DNA from: Bryobacter aggregatus MPL3
GTDB lineage: Bacteria > Acidobacteriota > Terriglobia > Bryobacterales > Bryobacteraceae
Assembly: GCF_000702445.1 (NCBI RefSeq)
Contig: NZ_JNIF01000003.1
Span: 1,860,001-1,924,000 of the forward strand
DNA: 64,000 bases
Direction of reading: 5' to 3'
Part shown: piece after piece, positions 51,532 to 60,422 of the stretch
Layout: the number at the start of each line of letters is the position of its first letter
Numbering within the stretch: position 1 is the first letter of the stretch
Program-made: the position numbers and the translations under genes
Notes under the pieces: generated by a model
The model's input: the letters and a program-made list of their open reading frames with translations, nothing else
What the model was told of the DNA's origin: nothing
The model's database searches: none

Positions 51532-52683
51532 CTAGCTGGCGCCGTGTCTGCTGAGGTACCCGGCGACCTCTGTCTTACCTCCGTGCTGGGCCCAGCCGAG
51601 CGGTGTGGCCTGCCAAAGTTTGTCCTTGAGATCCAATTGCGCGCCTCGATCCACCAGCAGCGCGACCACCGCAAAATGACCGGCGAGAGCGGCCTGGTGC
51701 AGCGGTGTGGCATGGGAGTGGAGATGCGCCGGGTTGTAGCGATTGGGGTCTTCGCCTGCATCGAGCAGCAGCTTCACAATCTCGACCTTGCCGAGTTGCG
51801 CCGCAAGGGCCAAGGCCCGATGCCGCTCTTCCACGCCGGCAGCTGGCAGCAGCCGTTTTAGGTCCTCGATCCGTCCCAATCCGGCTGCTACGGGTAGCTG
51901 ATCCACCCTCGCGCCCCGCTGGACCAGCGTTTCTGCTGCGTTTTCAAATCCAAAGACCAGGGCGGTGACCAGGGGCGAAGTCCAGGCTCCTTCGCCTTGG
52001 GCTTCTACGGAAGTGCCGAAGTCGACGAGCGTATGAATCAAGCCCTGCTGGACGCCTGATTCCGCCGGTGGCGTGCTCGAAACCAACATGCTCATTGTCG
52101 TGCAGTGGCCGCCGTACATGTCGGCAACTGCGTCTGGCTCGGCACCGGCCTCGAGCAGCAGACGCGCGACCTCGACAGCGTTGGCCGGACTCTTTTGCCG
52201 GTAGCTCTCGACGCCGTTTGCGCCCAGGTAGTGCAGCAGTGTGGCGCGGTGAATGGGGGGATCGAAATTAGTCACCCGCGTCGAGCGCGCCTGGATCAGT
52301 TCCGGGTGCTTCTCCAGCAGGACTCGAAGGCGGTCCAGATCGCCGGCGATGACTGCCTCGACTGCAGATTCGAAATGAAATACCGCAGAATCCCGATCGG
52401 CCATCGCGTGCACCCACTCTGACAAGGCGGCCCAGTCGCGAAAGTTGTACCAACGGGCGATGGCCAGTTCGGCATCGTCCTGGCTCAAGGCCGCTGCTTG
52501 GATCTCGTCATCGGAAATCCGTTTCGGCAGCCAGACGACTTTCTCGTCGAGAAAGCGAGGGTGATTCTGGTGGAACAGCTCGATCGCCCAGTGCTGACCG
52601 TCTTGCTGCGCCAACAGCAGTGCGGCTGCCTGCTGGCGGTAAGCTGCGAGTGTGGAGTCGAAGGACAGCGGCTGCAGCGCCAT
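51532..52683 (-). CDS. Ankyrin-repeat protein
   Basis: About 383 residues with no signal peptide. The N-terminal 120 residues have no clear family. From about residue 110 ankyrin repeats follow (AVIAGDLDRLRVLLEKHPEL, VEVARLLLEAGAEPDAV, GKVEIVKLLLDAGEDPNR, TPLHQAALAGHFAVVALLVD, TPLGWAQHGGKTEVAGYLSR), a scaffold for protein binding. I chose ATG 52683, near a GAAGGAG sequence; GTG 52698 is an alternative that overlaps the next gene. Function unknown. Confidence 0.82.
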   Translation of the reverse strand: MALQPLSFDSTLAAYRQQAAALLLAQQDGQHWAIELFHQNHPRFLDEKVVWLPKRISDDEIQAAALSQDDAELAIARWYNFRDWAALSEWVHAMADRDSAVFHFESAVEAVIAGDLDRLRVLLEKHPELIQARSTRVTNFDPPIHRATLLHYLGANGVESYRQKSPANAVEVARLLLEAGAEPDAVADMYGGHCTTMSMLVSSTPPAESGVQQGLIHTLVDFGTSVEAQGEGAWTSPLVTALVFGFENAAETLVQRGARVDQLPVAAGLGRIEDLKRLLPAAGVEERHRALALAAQLGKVEIVKLLLDAGEDPNRYNPAHLHSHATPLHQAALAGHFAVVALLVDRGAQLDLKDKLWQATPLGWAQHGGKTEVAGYLSRHGAS

Positions 52684-52694
52684 GACTCCTTCTA

Positions 52695-53012
52695 TCACAA
52701 TGTCCGGGTTTGGCTGACCTGCAATTCCACGGGGATATCCGTATAGTTGCCGACATCGCCCAGGATTTGATTGCCGACTGCGGCGATTCCGGCCTGAAAG
52801 CCCTCCAGGCGATCAAAGTAGAGGCGGCAAATGAAGCGATAATTCGGCGGCATGCCAGCCGCGAAGCCGGAAACACCTTCATCCACTTCGATCTTCTGCA
52901 AACCAAAGGGCTGCAGGAGCCGGCTCACCATCGGCAAGTGCCGGTCGTAGTAATAAACAGTGTCGAAACGGCCCTCACCAGCCGCTGGGTAAAACGCGGT
53001 TACGCAGATCAT
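52695..53012 (-). CDS. EthD family protein
   Basis: 105 residues of the dimeric ferredoxin-like EthD fold: a start strand VTAFYPAAGEGRFDTVYYYDRH, PMVSRLLQPFGLQKIEVDEG, and a C-terminal DRLEGFQAGIAAVGNQI and GDVGNYTDIPVELQVSQ. EthD-type proteins are small oxidoreductase helpers or monooxygenase relatives; the role is not known here. It lies just upstream of the ankyrin gene on the same strand and is divergent from ssb (22 bp between starts). Confidence 0.88.
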   Translation of the reverse strand: MICVTAFYPAAGEGRFDTVYYYDRHLPMVSRLLQPFGLQKIEVDEGVSGFAAGMPPNYRFICRLYFDRLEGFQAGIAAVGNQILGDVGNYTDIPVELQVSQTRTL

Positions 53013-53034
53013 AGCTGTGTTAACTTAACGCTGT

Positions 53035-53514
53035 ATGGCACGTAGCGTCAACAAGGTAATTTTGATTGGGAATCTCGGCCGTGATGCCGAAACCAAGTTC
53101 ACCCCACAGGGGATCGCGGTGAGCCGCTTCTCCATTGCGACCACGCGCCGCATCAAGGATTCCGGTTCTGGCGACTGGAAGGACGAGACCGATTGGAACA
53201 ACGTCGTCCTCTGGCGCAACGAAAATCTGGCCCAGTATCTGACCAAGGGCAAGCAAGTCTATATCGAAGGCCGTCTGCAGACGCGTAGCTACGAAGACAA
53301 AGACGGCAATAAAAAGTACTCCACTGAAGTGATTGCTGAAGAAGTGATGCTGCTTGGTGGCCGTGGGGAAGGCGAAGGCAGCGGTGGCGGCATGCAGAGT
53401 GCTCCGCGTAGCGCTTCTCAGCGTCCTGCCCAAGGCGGCGGTGGCGGCCGCCCGTCCGGTGGCAACTTCGACGACTTCGATCCGGGGATCAGCGACGACG
53501 ACGTTCCTTTCTAG
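53035..53514 (+). CDS. ssb: Single-stranded DNA-binding protein
   Basis: 159 residues: an OB-fold at about 3-110 (SVNKVILIGNLGRDAETKFT, WNNVVLWRNENLAQYLTKGK, VYIEGRLQTRSYEDKDGNKK), a glycine-rich linker (about 112-145), and the acidic C-terminal tip DDDVPF that recruits replication and repair partners. It is likely a single gene; glnA starts 40 bp later and probably has its own promoter. Confidence 0.97.
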   Translation: MARSVNKVILIGNLGRDAETKFTPQGIAVSRFSIATTRRIKDSGSGDWKDETDWNNVVLWRNENLAQYLTKGKQVYIEGRLQTRSYEDKDGNKKYSTEVIAEEVMLLGGRGEGEGSGGGMQSAPRSASQRPAQGGGGGRPSGGNFDDFDPGISDDDVPF

Positions 53515-53554
53515 AGCGCGTCTCTTGGCTCATCTGGTGATAGGCTGAGTTAAA

Positions 53555-54964
53555 ATGACTCCTCAAGAAGTCCTGGATTTTGCCAAGGCGAATGCTGTCC
53601 AGCAGGTCGATATTCGTTTTGCCGATATCCCAGGCCTGTCCCACCACATTACCTACCCGATCTCCGAGGTCAGTCTCGACAGTTTCGAGTCCGGTTTCGG
53701 CATTGATGGCTCTTCCATCCGTGGTTGGGCAGCGATCAACGAAAGCGATATGCTGCTGGTGCCTGATCCAGGCACGGCCTTTCTCGATCCCTTCACGCGC
53801 GTCAAAACACTGGTGATGAACGGTACCGTGATCGACCCGATCACTCGCCAGCACTATGAGCGCGACCCGCGCTGGATTGCGATCAAGGCCGAAAACTATC
53901 TGAAAACCACCGGCATCGCGGACACCATCTTTGTGGGGGCTGAGGCAGAGTTCTTTATTTTTGAGAACGTCAGCTTCGACCAGAATATGCACTCGGCTCA
54001 CTATCAGATCGATAGCGATGAGGGCCATTGGAGTTCCGGCCGGCGTGAGAACAATCTCGGGTACCGGCCGCGCGTCAAAGAAGGTTATTTCCCGGTTCCT
54101 CCCACCGATCACTATCACGATCTCCGCTCGGAGATGGTGGAAGTGATGCAGGCTTGCGGGCTCGAGATCGAGTGCCACCACCATGAGGTTGCCACCGCGG
54201 GCCAGTCGGAAATCGACCAGCGCTACAACACGATGGTGAAGAGCGCCGACAACATGATGCTCTATAAGTACGTTGTGCGGAATGTCGCGCAGCGTAATGG
54301 GAAGACCGTCACCTTTATGCCCAAGCCGCTCTTTGGGGACGCCGGGAGCGGCATGCACGTTCACCAGAGTCTCTGGCGCGATGGCAAGCCACTGTTTGCG
54401 GGGGAACTGTACGCCGGTTTGAGCCAGACTGCGCTCTGGTACATCGGTGGACTCTTGAAGCATGCCCGCGCCCTCAGCGCGATTATTGCCCCCACCACCA
54501 ATAGCTACAAGCGCCTGGCTCCTGGTTATGAGGCGCCGGTCAATCTGGCCTACAGCCGCCGGAATCGCTCCGCAGCGGTTCGCATTCCGATGTATTCTTC
54601 GGCTCCGAAATCAAAGCGTGTGGAGTTCCGTCCGCCCGATCCCAGCGCAAATCCTTATCTTTCGTTTTCCGCGATGTTGATGGCTGGGATCGATGGCATT
54701 ATTAATCGCATCGATCCGGGCGAGTCGCTCGACAAAGACATCTACGATCTCTCTCCCGAAGAGTTGAAGGCTGTGCCATCGATGCCTGCTTCGCTTGACG
54801 AAGCGCTCGACTGTCTCGAATCTGATTACGAGTTCCTGCTCAAGGGCGATGTGTTCACCGCCGAGCTGATTGAAACTTATATCGCCTATAAACGTAAAAA
54901 TGAGGCCGACGCCATCCGGCTGCGGCCTCATCCTTACGAATTTCACCTGTACTACGACATCTAA
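53555..54964 (+). CDS. glnA: Glutamine synthetase type I (adenylylatable type)
   Basis: 469 residues, the length of GSI-beta. Motifs in order: DGSSIRGW (latch and N-terminal loop), [28 protein letters not shown] with the metal-binding histidine, [35 protein letters not shown] and [15 protein letters not shown]. Tyr397 in [11 protein letters not shown] matches the adenylylation site of enteric GSI, and glnE lies 5.5 kb downstream. It makes glutamine from glutamate and ammonium, ATP-driven. It overlaps the convergent porin gene by 4 bp. It is the first gene of the nitrogen-assimilation island. Confidence 0.95.
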   Translation: MTPQEVLDFAKANAVQQVDIRFADIPGLSHHITYPISEVSLDSFESGFGIDGSSIRGWAAINESDMLLVPDPGTAFLDPFTRVKTLVMNGTVIDPITRQHYERDPRWIAIKAENYLKTTGIADTIFVGAEAEFFIFENVSFDQNMHSAHYQIDSDEGHWSSGRRENNLGYRPRVKEGYFPVPPTDHYHDLRSEMVEVMQACGLEIECHHHEVATAGQSEIDQRYNTMVKSADNMMLYKYVVRNVAQRNGKTVTFMPKPLFGDAGSGMHVHQSLWRDGKPLFAGELYAGLSQTALWYIGGLLKHARALSAIIAPTTNSYKRLAPGYEAPVNLAYSRRNRSAAVRIPMYSSAPKSKRVEFRPPDPSANPYLSFSAMLMAGIDGIINRIDPGESLDKDIYDLSPEELKAVPSMPASLDEALDCLESDYEFLLKGDVFTAELIETYIAYKRKNEADAIRLRPHPYEFHLYYDI

Positions 54965-56082
54965 CGCTTGGGTCCGAAGTAAGCGACCAAGCCGATCAGA
55001 ACTGTATTCTGGCCCTTGGTCGCGTTTGGGGTGCCGCCGCGCTCAAAAACCTGTCTGTTGGACCAATCACGGCGATACTCGAGCCGCGTCAAGAGACCTT
55101 CTGCCCACTTGTACTCGCCGGTCAGCGTGAACTCGTTGAGCTTTTGGGCGGTTCCAGTGATGAAACCATCCTTGTCGTAGTAGTGTTCGATGCGAGGACT
55201 GATCGAAATTTCATTGGTGAGTTGAAACTTCGCCGCCCCTGCGACCGCAATCCAATCATTTGATCCTTTGCCGACAGCAAACTTTTCTGTACCGTAGTCG
55301 AAGTTCACATAGGTGCTGATTTTACTGGTTGGGTTCAGCGTGACTACGGTGTCATAGAAGTTTCGGAATCCACGATTCGTGTCCGTTTTCTCGGGACCTG
55401 TATAGTAAGTATTCATCCAGGCGAACTTACCGAGAGTGAGTGCTGTGGTGAAGCCCAGTGTCTTACCGGAATTGTTATCTTCGACGTTATTCCACCCGTT
55501 CACCAACTGGAAGCCAGCGGTGAAGTGTTGGTTGATCGGGATGGAGGTGCGCAACCCGAAATGGTAATACGGGCCGTTCGCATAGAGAAGCGAGCGCGAA
55601 TAGTTCCAATTGAGGTGAGTTTCCGTTGGTTCCGCACCAGCGCTGGTGTAGAACTTTCCGAAATCCAATTGCAAGCCCTTGGCCTGTTTCGGCTTGAAGC
55701 TGATGTAGGCCTGGGGCACATAGCGCAGGTTATCGAAGCCATTCGCGGTGTCTTGGAAGTTGAAGATATCCATTGCCCTCCCGAATCCGAGATCCAATTT
55801 GAAACCCACTGGATCTGCGTCGTGCTCCAGTGTGAGCTTGGCCATGTTCAGGCTGAAGCTGTTTGCTCGCACATCGAAGTTGCGATAGATATTGGTCCTC
55901 GAGGCCGGATGATTGGGGGCGTAGCTGAAGTATCCGTCGACAAGCCCACTGAAGTTGATGGGGCCCGCCGACCAGTTTGCGGGGGCCGCCGGCGTGGTTG
56001 GGTCAGCCGGACCTTGGGCAAAAAGACAAAAAACAAAGAATGGGCAAATTGCGGTCTTGAGGTAAAAGCGCGAATACTGCAT
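54961..56082 (-). CDS. Putative outer-membrane beta-barrel porin (OmpL/BBP2-like)
   Basis: About 373 residues: a signal peptide ending at LFAQG, a low-complexity Ala/Pro stretch, then alternating amphipathic strands ending in an aromatic-containing [13 protein letters not shown], as in outer-membrane barrels. Segments such as [34 protein letters not shown] and [15 protein letters not shown] match the beta-barrel porin-2 (OmpL-like) family. The ATG at 56082 has AGGAG 5 bp upstream; ATG 56085 is adjacent. Its position between glnA and the ammonium channel suggests a role in uptake of nitrogen compounds, but that is inference. Confidence 0.8.
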   Translation of the reverse strand: MQYSRFYLKTAICPFFVFCLFAQGPADPTTPAAPANWSAGPINFSGLVDGYFSYAPNHPASRTNIYRNFDVRANSFSLNMAKLTLEHDADPVGFKLDLGFGRAMDIFNFQDTANGFDNLRYVPQAYISFKPKQAKGLQLDFGKFYTSAGAEPTETHLNWNYSRSLLYANGPYYHFGLRTSIPINQHFTAGFQLVNGWNNVEDNNSGKTLGFTTALTLGKFAWMNTYYTGPEKTDTNRGFRNFYDTVVTLNPTSKISTYVNFDYGTEKFAVGKGSNDWIAVAGAAKFQLTNEISISPRIEHYYDKDGFITGTAQKLNEFTLTGEYKWAEGLLTRLEYRRDWSNRQVFERGGTPNATKGQNTVLIGLVAYFGPKR

Positions 56083-56322
56083 CATGGCTCCTATTAGCGA
56101 TCCTTATATTTGGCATCACTCGACTGAGAGCCGGCCATCTCGTTTCAACGAGTGTATGGGGTCTGTACAAAAGATCGCCAATCAAACATTTCAATTAGGC
56201 GAATCAAAATAATCTGTTTCCCACTTTCGTTTTGAAGTAGCATGATGAATCAATCCGCCAAGTCACGCGCGATGTCTATCCCGCCCCTGTCGTCCACGGG
56301 AATCCCACTGAACTGGACAGTC

Positions 56323-57696
56323 ATGAAAAGAACCGCATTTGCAGTCCCACTCGCACTTGGCAGTGCCGCTGCGCTTTTCGCGCAGGCAACCCCACCGCCG
56401 ACCCTCGCCTCCCTTGAGGCAAGCGTCAAGGCCGCACAGTCTGCAGGCGACAACGCATGGATGATGACCAGTTGCGCGCTGGTGCTCATGATGACGGGCC
56501 CTGGCCTCGCCCTCTTTTATGGAGGCTTGGTACGTAAGAAAAACGTTCTCGCAACCATGATGCAGAGCTTTACGCTCATGGCCCTGGCAACCGTCCTGTG
56601 GGCCGTTGTCGGCTACAGCTTGTGCTTTGGAGAAGGCCAACCTTTTATTGGCGATCTTCGCTATTTCATGTTGAACGGCGTTGGGGCAGATCCCAATACC
56701 GACTACGCTGCGACCATTCCGCAGCAAACCTGGATGATGTTCCAGTTGATGTTCGCGATTATTACTCCGGCACTCATTACTGGCGCCTTTGCAGAGCGCA
56801 TGAAGTTCAATGCGATGGTGTTGTTCATGATTTTGTGGTCGTTCCTGGTGTATTACCCGATGGCGCACATGGTTTGGGGCAAGGGCGGCTTCCTGAATGC
56901 GTTTAGTGGCAGTCCAAACGCTGTGCCTTGTTTCGATTTCGCTGGCGGCACGGTGGTGCACATCACCTCGGGTGTTTCCGCGCTGGTCTGTGCCATCTAC
57001 ATGGGCAAGCGGCATGGTTATGGCACGGAGCCGATGAAGCCACATTCGCTGGTGCTGAGTTTTATCGGGGCTTGCATGCTGTGGATGGGCTGGTTTGGCT
57101 TTAACGCCGGAAGCGCTCTGAGCGCCGGTTCTCTCGCCTCAAGCGCCTTTGTCACCACGCACTTTGCCGCTGCTACTGCCGCGCTGGGCTGGACCCTGAT
57201 GGAATGGCTCCACTCGAAGGCGACGGTGCTGGGCGCAATCTCGGGCGCGGTGGCCGGATTGGTTGTGATTACTCCAGCGGCTGGCTTCGTTTCTCCGAGT
57301 GCGGCCCTGATCATGGGTTTTGTTGGCGGCATCTTCTGCTACTACATGGTGGTGAAGGTGAAGGCCATGCTCGGCTATGACGATTCGCTCGACGCATTTG
57401 GTGTCCACGGCGCAGGCGGCACTCTGGGTGCGCTGCTCACGGGTGTCTTTGCCAGCACGGCCGTCAACTCCGGCATTCCGGCAGGAAAAGCGGGTATGCT
57501 CGAAGGCAACGGTGGTCAGGTTCTGAGCCAGGGCATTGGCGTTGCGATCGCATGGGGGATCGCGATTGTTGGCACACTGTTGATTCTAAAGATCTGCGAT
57601 CTGGTCTGTGGCGGCGTCCGAGTGAGCCAGCAGGATGAAATCGAAGGTCTGGACCTGTCACAACATGGCGAAGAAGGCTACTCGCTGGAAGGCTGA
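56323..57696 (+). CDS. amt: Ammonium transporter (Amt)
   Basis: About 457 residues with a cleavable-looking signal (FAVPLALGSAAALFAQ), then eleven predicted membrane helices. Family motifs include GPGLALFYGGLVRKKNVLATM, GAFAERMKFNAMVLFM, FDFAGGTVVHITSGVSALV with the first pore histidine, FNAGSALSAG and DSLDAFGVHGAGGTLGALLTGVF with the second. It conducts ammonium and is blocked by PII. I chose ATG 56323 because it starts the signal segment; the frame extends to 56242. glnB follows 21 bp later, the usual amt-glnK pairing, although regulation cannot be read from sequence. Confidence 0.94.
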   Translation: MKRTAFAVPLALGSAAALFAQATPPPTLASLEASVKAAQSAGDNAWMMTSCALVLMMTGPGLALFYGGLVRKKNVLATMMQSFTLMALATVLWAVVGYSLCFGEGQPFIGDLRYFMLNGVGADPNTDYAATIPQQTWMMFQLMFAIITPALITGAFAERMKFNAMVLFMILWSFLVYYPMAHMVWGKGGFLNAFSGSPNAVPCFDFAGGTVVHITSGVSALVCAIYMGKRHGYGTEPMKPHSLVLSFIGACMLWMGWFGFNAGSALSAGSLASSAFVTTHFAAATAALGWTLMEWLHSKATVLGAISGAVAGLVVITPAAGFVSPSAALIMGFVGGIFCYYMVVKVKAMLGYDDSLDAFGVHGAGGTLGALLTGVFASTAVNSGIPAGKAGMLEGNGGQVLSQGIGVAIAWGIAIVGTLLILKICDLVCGGVRVSQQDEIEGLDLSQHGEEGYSLEG

Positions 57697-57702
57697 GGAT
57701 AG

Positions 57703-58056
<354 letters not shown>

Positions 58057-58078
58057 CCGACTCCGCACAAAACAAATG

Positions 58079-58115
58079 AAGAGGTCCCCGGCCGCAAGGC
58101 TGGGGACCTCTTTTT
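58079..58115 (+). terminator. Rho-independent terminator of amt-glnB
   Basis: AAGAGGTCCCC (58079-58089) pairs with GGGGACCTCTT (58102-58112), with an inner GGCC/GGC stem and a GCAA loop, then TTT. It lies about 22 bp after the glnB stop. Confidence 0.88.
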
Positions 58116-58227
58116 CGCGAAAGACGGTCATTCCTTCTTCCGGTAATCGTGGCGAAATGGGTTGTGCCCGGTCGAAGCTTGCCTCCACGGCCTTGGGGTA
58201 GATCACTTCTGTCGCCTGACTGCCATC

Positions 58228-58260
58228 AAAAAAGGCCCCAGTCTTGCGACCGGGGCCTTT
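58228..58260 (-). terminator. Rho-independent terminator of the second glutamine synthetase gene
   Basis: AAAGGCCCCAGTC (58231-58243) and GACCGGGGCCTTT (58248-58260) form a 13-bp stem with one A-C mismatch and a TTGC loop. On the reverse strand it ends in TTTTTT (58233-58228), as expected for the gene at 58280-59710. The gap 58116-58227 between the two convergent terminators shows no further feature. Confidence 0.85.
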
Positions 58261-58279
58261 GTCTTGTTGTGGAGCTCTC

Positions 58280-59710
58280 TTAGAACTGGTTCCAGAGGAA
58301 CTGGTTGTAAACCTCGTGGTGATACTGCACTTCTGGCGCCTTGACGAAGGTGCCGAGAAGACGGGGGCAGCGATCGGCGGAAGCTTGCTTCAGATCCGCA
58401 TAGCGGCCCTTGACGTCGTCTCCCAGCAGCTTGGTGGACCAATCGGAGGCCCGGAAGTTTTCCATTGCCGTGTAGACGTTGTCCGGAAGGTAGCGCTCTG
58501 CCTGGCGCAGATTCTTGATCTTCGAGATCTCGCCGTCGAGGCCAGTCTTGAAGACCGAATACAGCACCATGTAGGGGTTGGCGTCCGGTCCCACCGAGCG
58601 AACCTCCACACGCGAACTCTTCTCGTTGCCGATCGGAATGCGAACCATCGAACCACGATCCGTGGCCGAGGCCTTGATCTGGTTCGGCGCTTCGAAGTGT
58701 GGATCGAGACGGCGGTAGGCGTTCACGCTCGCATTCAGCATCAGGCAGATGTCGTTGCCATGAGTGAGGATGCGATCGATGAACTGCCAGGCAAACTTGC
58801 TGATCTTCTCTTCGCCCTTCGGATCCCAGAACACGTTCTTGCCACCCTTGGTGATCGAAACGTTGGTATGCATGCCGCTGCCGTTGACGCCGACAACCGG
58901 CTTGGGCAGGAAGCTGGCGGTGAGGCCCATGCGGGTGGCCACTTGACGGCAGATCAGCTTGTAGAGCTGAATCTGGTCCGCCGCCGCGACCACTTCGCCG
59001 TAGGAGTAGTTGATTTCAAACTGCGAAGGAGCCACTTCCGGATGGTCCTTTTCGTTTTCAAAGCCCATCGAGCGCTGCACTTCGGCCGTGGTGTCGATGA
59101 AGGTGCGGAGCAGGTCGCCAGGCAGAGAGTGATAGTAGCCGCCGGTGTTCACATACTCAAACTTACCGAGCTCATGATAATGACGTTCTGCATCGGTGCC
59201 CTTGAACAGGAATCCTTCGATTTCGTTCGCAGCGTTCAGGGTGTAGCCGTTCTTCGAGAACTGCTCGTTCGAGAATTCTTTCAGCACGGCACGCAGGTCG
59301 CCACGGTAGGCCGAGCCGTCCTTGTCGACGACTTCACCGAAGACCAGTGCCTTGCCCGATCCGAAGACATCTGCCGGACCCCAATAGAACGCACTCCAGT
59401 CGATTGCCAGGCGAAGATCGCTCTCGCGCTGCGCGGTAAAGCCACGAATCGAAGAACCATCAAAAGTCAGATTGTCGAAACTATTGATCAAAAACTTCTT
59501 GTCATAGTCGAGCATATGCAGGCGGCCTTCGAGGTCGCTGAACATGACGGTGATCGCCTTGATCCCTTTTGCGTCAGTGAGATACTTCAGGCGTTCTTCC
59601 TGGATCACGTGAGCGGGAACGCGATTCTTGCGCTGCTCCTTGGCTGCCAGGTTCAGTTCTTCCAGCTCTCCATAGGAAAGCGTTAAAAAATTGCGCAAAT
59701 CGTTAGACAT
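58280..59710 (-). CDS. Second glutamine synthetase, type I family, not adenylylatable
   Basis: 476 residues of GSI fold that differ from the first GS gene. Motifs: TFDGSSIRGF, NAANEIEGFLF, DHPEVAPSQFEINYSYGE, KPVVGVNGSGMHTNVSI, NAYRRLDPHFEAPNQI and RVEVRSVGPDANPYM. The tail YHHEVYNQFLWNQF is typical of a GS subgroup in Acidobacteria, Myxococcota and Bdellovibrio. The segment equal to the adenylylation loop reads NVYTAMENFRASD, so the GlnE site is not conserved, and GlnE control is unlikely. It may be an ammonium- or amine-specific paralogue. It is convergent with glnB. Confidence 0.88.
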   Translation of the reverse strand: MSNDLRNFLTLSYGELEELNLAAKEQRKNRVPAHVIQEERLKYLTDAKGIKAITVMFSDLEGRLHMLDYDKKFLINSFDNLTFDGSSIRGFTAQRESDLRLAIDWSAFYWGPADVFGSGKALVFGEVVDKDGSAYRGDLRAVLKEFSNEQFSKNGYTLNAANEIEGFLFKGTDAERHYHELGKFEYVNTGGYYHSLPGDLLRTFIDTTAEVQRSMGFENEKDHPEVAPSQFEINYSYGEVVAAADQIQLYKLICRQVATRMGLTASFLPKPVVGVNGSGMHTNVSITKGGKNVFWDPKGEEKISKFAWQFIDRILTHGNDICLMLNASVNAYRRLDPHFEAPNQIKASATDRGSMVRIPIGNEKSSRVEVRSVGPDANPYMVLYSVFKTGLDGEISKIKNLRQAERYLPDNVYTAMENFRASDWSTKLLGDDVKGRYADLKQASADRCPRLLGTFVKAPEVQYHHEVYNQFLWNQF

Positions 59711-59948
59711 TCATTCCCTCGATTGAGTAGATAGGGTACGGGCTATTGAGCGGAGCAGTAGCGAATCGTTCCAGGGCTGTCAACGGAGACGGGCGGGACG
59801 GGATCGTACCCAACAAAGACCAAATCCGGCACGAAGGCCGTTGCCCGATTATAATCCTTGGACTCCTTTGAATCCAAGATCGGAGAGGCTTGAGTACCCA
59901 TGGTTATTTTTATTGAGGCTATCGATTCGGATAATGGAGAGATAGCAT

Positions 59949-60422
59949 ATGGACGGTAATATAAGTCAGCTGAATATTTCACGGGGTGGACTTCCCAAGC
60001 GTCCTCTGCCGCAGGCTCAACTCACGCCACTCGGTTTAGAGGGAGATGACTGGGCTCACCCCCAAGTCCACGGTGGTCCCAATCAGGCTCTGCTGCTGAT
60101 TGGGCAGGAAGTTCTCGACGAACTCAATGCCCTCGGCTACACGCTGTTTCCGGGCGCGCTGGGCGAAAATCTCACCACGACCGGACTGGATTATCAGCAA
60201 CTTGCGCTGGGCCAACGCTTTCGTTTGGGAGCGCAAGGTCTGATCGAGCTGACGAAATTGCGCAAACCCTGCCGCACCCTTGATCTATATAACCAGCCTG
60301 GTCTTGAAAAAATCCAGAAACTGCTGACGCAGAAGGGGCGCGGTGGCTGGTATGCCCGCGTTCAGAAAGGTGGGCTGCTCTTTCCGGGTGATAGGATCAG
60401 CTTGGTAGACCAAGTTGTCTGA
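59949..60422 (+). CDS. MOSC domain protein
   Basis: 157 residues with the MOSC pattern: GLPKRPLPQAQLTPLGLEGD, HGGPNQALLLIGQEVLDEL, FPGALGENLTTTGLDYQQL and KLRKPCRTLDLY with the conserved cysteine. MOSC proteins bind a molybdenum-cofactor-related sulfur group and are used in molybdenum or sulfur-carrier chemistry; YiiM-type members are single-domain. It overlaps the TTG start of glnE by 8 bp. Confidence 0.88.
   Translation: MDGNISQLNISRGGLPKRPLPQAQLTPLGLEGDDWAHPQVHGGPNQALLLIGQEVLDELNALGYTLFPGALGENLTTTGLDYQQLALGQRFRLGAQGLIELTKLRKPCRTLDLYNQPGLEKIQKLLTQKGRGGWYARVQKGGLLFPGDRISLVDQVV

Noticed and set aside
58244-59686. A 480-residue + strand frame opposite the second glutamine synthetase
   Set aside because: The GS motifs are on the reverse strand, with a matching terminator on that strand.
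59743-59982. A 79-residue reverse frame upstream of the second glutamine synthetase
   Set aside because: No ribosome site or family pattern, and it covers the region where the GS promoter must lie.
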